Source: Tolypothrix tenuis PCC 7101 (GTDB taxonomy: Bacteria; Cyanobacteriota; Cyanobacteriia; Cyanobacteriales; Nostocaceae). Taken from it: a stretch of 64,000 bases of DNA. Within the stretch, counting starts at the first letter, position 1. Each line of letters starts with the position of its first letter. Below, in pieces: positions 60,597 to 64,000 of the stretch. A model generated the notes under the pieces. The model searched no databases, was not told where the DNA came from, and saw only the letters and a program-made list of their open reading frames with translations. Location of the stretch: contig NZ_AP018248.1 in the NCBI RefSeq assembly GCF_002368295.1, positions 2,787,977 through 2,851,976 of the forward strand, written 5' to 3'. The position numbers and the translations under genes were made by a program.

Positions 60597-61769
60597 ATGA
60601 ATAATGCAGGTAAAGCGCCTGTCTCATTAGGGCTGTTGGGTGCAGCTGCTTTTATGGTAATTGCTGATGTGCGGGTAATTGACCCACTTTTGCACATCAT
60701 TGCTGACGAGTTTAAAGTTGGTGTCGGTAGTGCGGCAATTATTGTCAGTGCCTACACCATACCTTATGGATTATTTCAATTAGTCTACGGCCCGTTAGGC
60801 GATCGCATTGGCAAACTGAAAGTCATTACAGCTGCACTCACAGCCTTTGCTGTGGGAACTGCTGCTTGTGCTTTTGTGCCTAATATCATGCTTCTCACTT
60901 TACTGCGCTTTCTCACTGGTGTGGTAGCAGCCGGAATTATCCCCGTTACCTTAGCTTATATCGGTGACAACTTCCCCTACGAACAACGCCAAACTGCGAT
61001 CGGTAAATATTTAAGCGCGCTGGTATTAGGACAAATTCTCGGCGGTAGTTTGGGCGGTATTTTTGGACAATATGTTAGTTGGCGAGAGTTGTTTTTAGTA
61101 TTTGGGGTTGTTTCGCTAGTTATATCTATAGAATTGTGGCGAAAAATTGGCAAACTACGTCATGAAACACATTCTCATGTTCCCTTTGGTTGGGCAACAT
61201 TCCGCCCTTATTTGCAACTGATGACACAACCAGCTGCTCAAACTGTAATTATCGGCGTATTTATTGAAGGCTTTTGCTTATTTGGCGGATTTGCTTATGT
61301 GGGTGCATTCCTCAGAGACAGATATAGCTTACCTTATGTAGCAATTGGCTTTATGATCAGTGGTTTTGGCATAGGTGGACTAATTTACAGCCGTTCTGTG
61401 AAGTATTTGGTGCGGAGATTAGGCGAAAGGGGGTTAATGGGGTTTGGTGGGGTATTGATGTGTATTTCTTTTTTAGCGATCGCATTATGGCAAAATTGGG
61501 TGCTGTTTGTTCCCTTCAATATCCTCATGGGATTAGGCTTTTACATGATGCACAGCACATTGCAAACCCAAGCTACAGAACTTGCACCGGAAGCGCGAGG
61601 AACTGCTGTGTCGCTATTCGCCTTTAACTTATTTATTGGACAGGGAATTGGTGCAGCCGCCTTTGGTAGAATTGTGGATCACTTCGGTTATATCCCTTGT
61701 TTTATCATTACAGGAATTGCGATCGCCTTCCTTGCCCTTTGGCTAGTCAAGCAAAAGCAACAGTATTAA
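60597..61769 (+). CDS. Major facilitator superfamily transporter (drug/sugar efflux type)
   Basis: This 390-residue, 12-helix protein has the MFS loop motif VYGPLGDRIGKLK between helices 2 and 3, the antiporter-like GVVAAGIIPVTLAYIGD in helix 5 and GQILGGSLGGIFGQYVSWR, a pattern of DHA1-type proton antiporters. An efflux role is likely. It starts at ATG 60597 with no strong ribosome binding site. The next gene, chaB, is convergent. Confidence 0.88.
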   Translation: MNNAGKAPVSLGLLGAAAFMVIADVRVIDPLLHIIADEFKVGVGSAAIIVSAYTIPYGLFQLVYGPLGDRIGKLKVITAALTAFAVGTAACAFVPNIMLLTLLRFLTGVVAAGIIPVTLAYIGDNFPYEQRQTAIGKYLSALVLGQILGGSLGGIFGQYVSWRELFLVFGVVSLVISIELWRKIGKLRHETHSHVPFGWATFRPYLQLMTQPAAQTVIIGVFIEGFCLFGGFAYVGAFLRDRYSLPYVAIGFMISGFGIGGLIYSRSVKYLVRRLGERGLMGFGGVLMCISFLAIALWQNWVLFVPFNILMGLGFYMMHSTLQTQATELAPEARGTAVSLFAFNLFIGQGIGAAAFGRIVDHFGYIPCFIITGIAIAFLALWLVKQKQQY

Positions 61770-61830
61770 TCCTTAATTGTCCCTGTGAATCTCACCGAGA
61801 TTCTACAGCACGGGTAATTATGAATTGATA

Positions 61831-62034
61831 TTACTCGGGTTTTTTGTGCCATTCATCGTCTGCACCTTTTTCATAGTCGCGCTTAACCGATGCCCAAGCA
61901 ACCTTAAATGCTGTCTCTTCTTCCCCATATTCAGAGAGTGCATGATTAAACGCAGCCAAAAATATTTCCTTTGCGTGCTTGGGTAGATGGTTTTTCACGG
62001 AGTCTGGTAAATCCGCTATATCTTGATAAGGCAT
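61831..62034 (-). CDS. ChaB family protein
   Basis: This 67-residue protein fits the ChaB family: DIADLPDSVKNHLPKHAKEI then FLAAFNHALSEYG, a short linker, and AWASVKRDYEKG. ChaB is called a cation-transport regulator in E. coli from its position near chaA, but its biochemical role is uncertain. It is soluble and helical. Its start is ATG 62032-62034. Confidence 0.88.
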   Translation of the reverse strand: MPYQDIADLPDSVKNHLPKHAKEIFLAAFNHALSEYGEEETAFKVAWASVKRDYEKGADDEWHKKPE

Positions 62035-62250
62035 AGATTTTCACTCTCACTGCTAGTTCTTACTCACTAGCTTTCATTGCGATTAGCGCTCTTTCATCTG
62101 CCCCTAGCGATAAATACAACTCATACTGTGGTTAATTTCTAGAGGATAATCAAAAGCGATCGCACTTGTGAAAAAAATCAATTTTCCACAAAATTCACGA
62201 CTCCGTTGAGAAACTACCCAATTATCATTTTCCCCCTCATCTCCTCAAAA

Positions 62251-62336
62251 TGGATTTTGGGGAAAAGGTTAAAGATTAAGGGTTAAAGGTTTTCCTTTTC
62301 CCATTCCCCTTTTTCCCCTTAACCCACAAGTATTGT
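62251..62336. repeat. Family C dispersed repeat, copy 5
   Basis: GGGAAAAGGTTAAAGATTAA arm and CCTTTTCCCATTCCCC arm just upstream of the hydrolase gene, leaving at most 15 bp of other leader. The rest of 62035-62350 shows no gene. Confidence 0.65.
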
Positions 62337-62350
62337 CATCCCCCTTAACT

Positions 62351-63148
62351 ATGCCCAAAGTCCACGTTAACGGAATCGATTTATTCTATGACATCCAAGG
62401 TAAAGGTGAGCCATTACTATTAATTTCCGGCTTTCTGTGCGATCATGCTTATTGGTCATTGCTGATGCCTTCACTGAAACAATATCAAGTAATTCGCTTC
62501 GATAACCGAGGCTTTGGGCGAACTTCTGCACCTGATAGTCCCTACACTATTCAGCAGATGGCGACTGATGCTGCTGCACTACTAGAAACAATCGGCATTA
62601 ATAAGATACATCTAGCAGGGCATTCAATGGGAGGCTTAATTGCTCAAGAACTTGCATTAGCACACCCAGAAAAAGTAAAAAATCTAATACTAATCTCATC
62701 CTTAGCCAAGGGCGATGGTCGATTCAATAGTATTGTCTCCACCTGGGGAGAACTCCCCCGCACTCTCGACTGGAAAACTTACCAGCAAGTCATCTTACCG
62801 TGGATATTTACTAATGAATTCTACTCTTTTCCTGGCATGATTGATGCGATAATTAAGATGGCGGTTAACTATCCATTTCCACCAACCCTTCATGGAATCT
62901 ATCATCAAAGCCGCGCTATCGTGAACTGCGATACTACACAACGCCTCAAAGATATTTCATGCCCTACTTTAGTTATGGTAGGTAAACAAGATATTCTCAC
63001 ACCTGTAAAATTTTCTCAACAACTTGCCCAAAATATCCCCCAAGCGGAACTTGTAGTTCTCAACTCTGGTGGACATGGCTTTTTGATTGAATCACCGGAA
63101 GATGTCGCTGCTGCAATGCTAAAGTTTCTCTCAACTCAACAGTTTTAA
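62351..63148 (+). CDS. Alpha/beta hydrolase
   Basis: From ATG 62351 the protein has 265 residues (TTG 62333 would add six). The catalytic triad is visible: nucleophile in GHSMGGLIAQ, Asp in VGKQDILTPV and His in NSGGHGFLIE. The oxyanion region is LLISGFLCDHAYW. This belongs to the esterase/peroxidase-like group with a 3-oxoadipate enol-lactonase-type opening (VNGIDLFYDIQGKGEP). Substrate unknown. A family C repeat lies directly upstream, so the ribosome binding site is poor. Confidence 0.88.
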   Translation: MPKVHVNGIDLFYDIQGKGEPLLLISGFLCDHAYWSLLMPSLKQYQVIRFDNRGFGRTSAPDSPYTIQQMATDAAALLETIGINKIHLAGHSMGGLIAQELALAHPEKVKNLILISSLAKGDGRFNSIVSTWGELPRTLDWKTYQQVILPWIFTNEFYSFPGMIDAIIKMAVNYPFPPTLHGIYHQSRAIVNCDTTQRLKDISCPTLVMVGKQDILTPVKFSQQLAQNIPQAELVVLNSGGHGFLIESPEDVAAAMLKFLSTQQF

Positions 63149-63243
63149 GTAATTACTTAGCACTCTTAGGATTTTCCGAAATAGGAAATGTCTCTGATGT
63201 AGCTATAGAACAGCAAGATACATTAGAGCTAACTGGAATATTT

Positions 63244-63633
63244 ATGAAATCCTCTCCCCTAGCCTTAGCCGTTGTCATTGGTGCGCTTACCATTACCCAG
63301 AGTGCTTACGCTAACCAAAAGAATGTTCCATCTACAAACAGCCAGAATCATCAAGCTGCGGTTTTAGCAACAAAACCATTGTCATTGATTGGTAAATGGG
63401 GTTATAGTCTCAACCAAAATAATTCTCCCGCAACAAGCAACACAATTTTGCGAGAGCAAGATAGTGTATGCAAAAATCTTAACCCATTTGATATTATTAA
63501 AAACCCCAATATTTTATTTACGCCCTGTCAGCAACCAACAACTAAAACAACTGCTCAACTTTCAGAACCAATTGAGTATTTAAAAGTCCCACCACTCGAA
63601 TCTGGAATTAAGGTAACAGTTTCCAAATTCTAA
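63244..63633 (+). CDS. Small hypothetical secreted protein
   Basis: This 129-residue protein has a Sec signal peptide (KSSPLALAVVIGALTITQS, cleavage near AYA at about 21-23). The mature part is polar, Asn- and Gln-rich, with a short conserved-looking segment NLNPFDIIKNPNILFTPC that holds one of two cysteines (Cys at DSVCKNL and FTPCQQ, possibly a disulfide). I do not recognise the family. It is probably periplasmic or exported, and lies 95 bp after the hydrolase gene on the same strand. Confidence 0.68.
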   Translation: MKSSPLALAVVIGALTITQSAYANQKNVPSTNSQNHQAAVLATKPLSLIGKWGYSLNQNNSPATSNTILREQDSVCKNLNPFDIIKNPNILFTPCQQPTTKTTAQLSEPIEYLKVPPLESGIKVTVSKF

Positions 63634-63926
63634 AATTTATCATAAAAAATATTTTTGGTGTGGCAATTTATTACTATAAAACATTCTTTCTATTCAAGAT
63701 AGAACAGCAATATTGAATTGTTGGCTGTACAGATAATCTTAGGGTAGGGGCACAGAATATTGTGCCCCTGGTGTAATTCATGTACCTGAAATATAGTGAT
63801 TCTCAAAGGCTTCGTAATTAATAATTCGTAATTGTAGGCGGTTTCAAAAATTGAGATAAATTAGAGATAATTTCAAGCGGAACTGAAATCAATCTCAATT
63901 GCCTTTGGATAAATGCAAGGAAAAAA

Positions 63927-63953
63927 TTACGAATTACGAATTACGAATTAGTA
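63927..63953. repeat. AATTACG heptamer repeat
   Basis: Four heptamers of AATTACG, an STRR repeat, with a family B scrap (GTAGGGGCACAGAATATTG) at 63744-63770. Otherwise 63634-63954 has no gene. Confidence 0.8.
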
Positions 63954-63954
63954 A

Positions 63955-64000
63955 TTAAATTACCGTTGCTGTGGCTTTCAAATCAAAAATCTTTTCGATG
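63955..64000 (-). CDS. Possible C-terminal end of a gene entering from the right
   Basis: The minus strand reads IEKIFDLKATATVI then TAA at 63955-63957. The 14 visible residues look like a protein end, and the repeat DNA begins right after the stop. The gene body is outside the window, so no function can be given. Confidence 0.35.
   Translation of the reverse strand, partial: IEKIFDLKATATVI

Overview
The window is chromosomal DNA from a filamentous, probably heterocyst-forming cyanobacterium of the Nostoc/Calothrix/Tolypothrix type. The evidence is the many HIP1 octamers (GCGATCGC), dense heptamer-type short tandem repeats between genes, bidirectional-hydrogenase diaphorase genes (hoxE, hoxF), a pheophorbide a oxygenase-like Rieske protein, a GerMN protein, and very large caspase/STAND/WD40 proteins. 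No rRNA, tRNA or CRISPR array was found by eye. Most genes are ordinary metabolism and transport, set in unusually repeat-rich intergenic DNA. Layout, 1-11 kb: the N-terminus of a universal stress protein runs off the left edge. A two-gene heterodimeric ABC exporter follows, then a degenerate M24 peptidase-like protein, a 42-bp tandem repeat block, and a glycoside hydrolase family 2 gene overlapping galT. 11-13.2 kb: an IS200/IS605-type element (tnpB and tnpA divergent) has split a small DUF2171 gene; removing the element restores an 89-codon frame. 13.4-19 kb: GST, short-chain dehydrogenase, a small membrane protein, then hoxF and hoxE without hoxU, hoxY or hoxH. 19.8-29 kb: GerMN protein, a 58-residue protein, a DUF442-like phosphatase, a Na,K-ATPase-like P-type pump, a TPMT-like methyltransferase, a DUF3011 secreted protein, pfkA and a muconolactone isomerase-like protein. 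29-34 kb: a methionine-salvage cluster (mtnD, mtnX, mtnB), a monooxygenase-fold protein and the pheophorbide-oxygenase-like Rieske protein. 34-46 kb is a caspase-fold region: a Tat-exported pseudo-caspase with a Tyr/Ser pair instead of His/Cys, sulfate adenylyltransferase, and an intact caspase-nSTAND-coiled coil-16xWD40 protein divergent from two unrecognised genes, one encoding a coiled-coil membrane protein. 46-52 kb: tandem metallophosphoesterases and a DUF262 + HEPN two-gene module with a possible small ribbon-helix-helix gene upstream. 52-64 kb: two MFS transporters, a carotenoid isomerase/desaturase-like oxidoreductase, an Mla/TGD-type ATPase plus MCE protein, a second Rieske oxygenase, a graveyard of TPR and HicB fragments beside a second 42-bp tandem repeat, a Uma2 nuclease-fold protein, ChaB, an alpha/beta hydrolase and a small secreted protein. 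Two groups could be undescribed or poorly described systems: the caspase-nSTAND-WD40 gene with its divergent two-gene operon (38.7-45.8 kb) and the DUF262-HEPN pair (49.6-52.0 kb). The clearest mobile-DNA result is a roughly 190-bp miniature element (family A, five copies) with 17-bp terminal inverted repeats. Three copies show perfect 9-bp target duplications, and two of those sit inside copies of a second dispersed palindromic repeat (family B), so the order of insertion can be read directly.
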